From NCBI GenBank assembly GCA_030613165.1, contig JAUWMN010000109.1:1-6281 (forward strand): a stretch of DNA of 6,281 bases, in the 5' to 3' direction. Under the pieces are notes generated by a model. That model did no database searches. It was not told the DNA's origin and worked only from the letters and a program-made list of their open reading frames with translations. A program made the position numbers and the translations under genes. This document shows, in pieces, positions 6,257-6,281 of the stretch. How positions within the stretch are numbered: position 1 is the stretch's first letter; every line of letters starts with the position of its first letter. The DNA comes from Desulfobacterales bacterium. GTDB lineage: Bacteria; Desulfobacterota; Desulfobacteria; Desulfobacterales; C00003106.

Positions 6257-6281
6257 TTAACCTTTATAATATATGGTCGGG

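Noticed and set aside
6265..6270. TATAAT as a promoter for a gene beyond the window.
   Set aside because: There is no acceptable -35 sequence 16-18 bases upstream, where the repeat arm lies, and no gene is visible to support it.

Overview
The window reads as an ordinary bacterial chromosome segment with five protein genes, all on the + strand. Between the genes lie dense short palindromic repeats. Moderate base composition, a paired FAD/Fe-S 2-hydroxyacid dehydrogenase, an NADP-type isocitrate dehydrogenase and many foldback repeats fit an anaerobic respiring bacterium such as a Desulfobacterota sulfate reducer that oxidises its substrate completely. This placement is inference from gene content and repeat style; no marker gene in the window proves it.

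Layout. Positions 1-893 hold the C-terminal two thirds of a GlcD-like FAD subunit, cut by the window edge. Positions 906-2171 hold its GlcF-like iron-sulfur partner, 12 bases downstream and in the same frame. Together they should oxidise glycolate or D-lactate and pass electrons through 4Fe-4S clusters and CCG domains to the membrane electron carrier pool. Gap 2172-2466 has a 134-bp foldback repeat, a possible terminator, and the ribosome binding site of the next gene. Positions 2467-3570 encode a soluble diguanylate cyclase with a helical N-terminal region and an intact product-inhibition site. Gap 3571-3875 has a probable long-loop terminator and a 145-bp element bounded by 28-bp perfect inverted repeats built from GCAAAG units. 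Positions 3876-5105 encode isocitrate dehydrogenase, ending in a terminator hairpin that contains the stop codon. Gap 5106-5268 has a small hairpin and a larger hairpin made of degenerate GGGTTRCG-type units. Positions 5269-6051 encode a ComF-type phosphoribosyltransferase with eight zinc-ligand cysteines. From 6052 to the end there is a roughly 190-bp foldback repeat and no gene.

Only glcD-glcF looks like a true operon. The cyclase, icd and comF are separated by repeats and terminator-like structures and are probably independent units. No defence, mobile-enzyme, CRISPR or secondary-metabolite system is visible. The least ordinary content is the intergenic repeats: each of the four gaps longer than about 150 bases holds at least one. 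Two of them (2174-2307 and, in reverse orientation, 6066-6256) share three short internal blocks in the same order, which suggests one family of structured elements with different ends.
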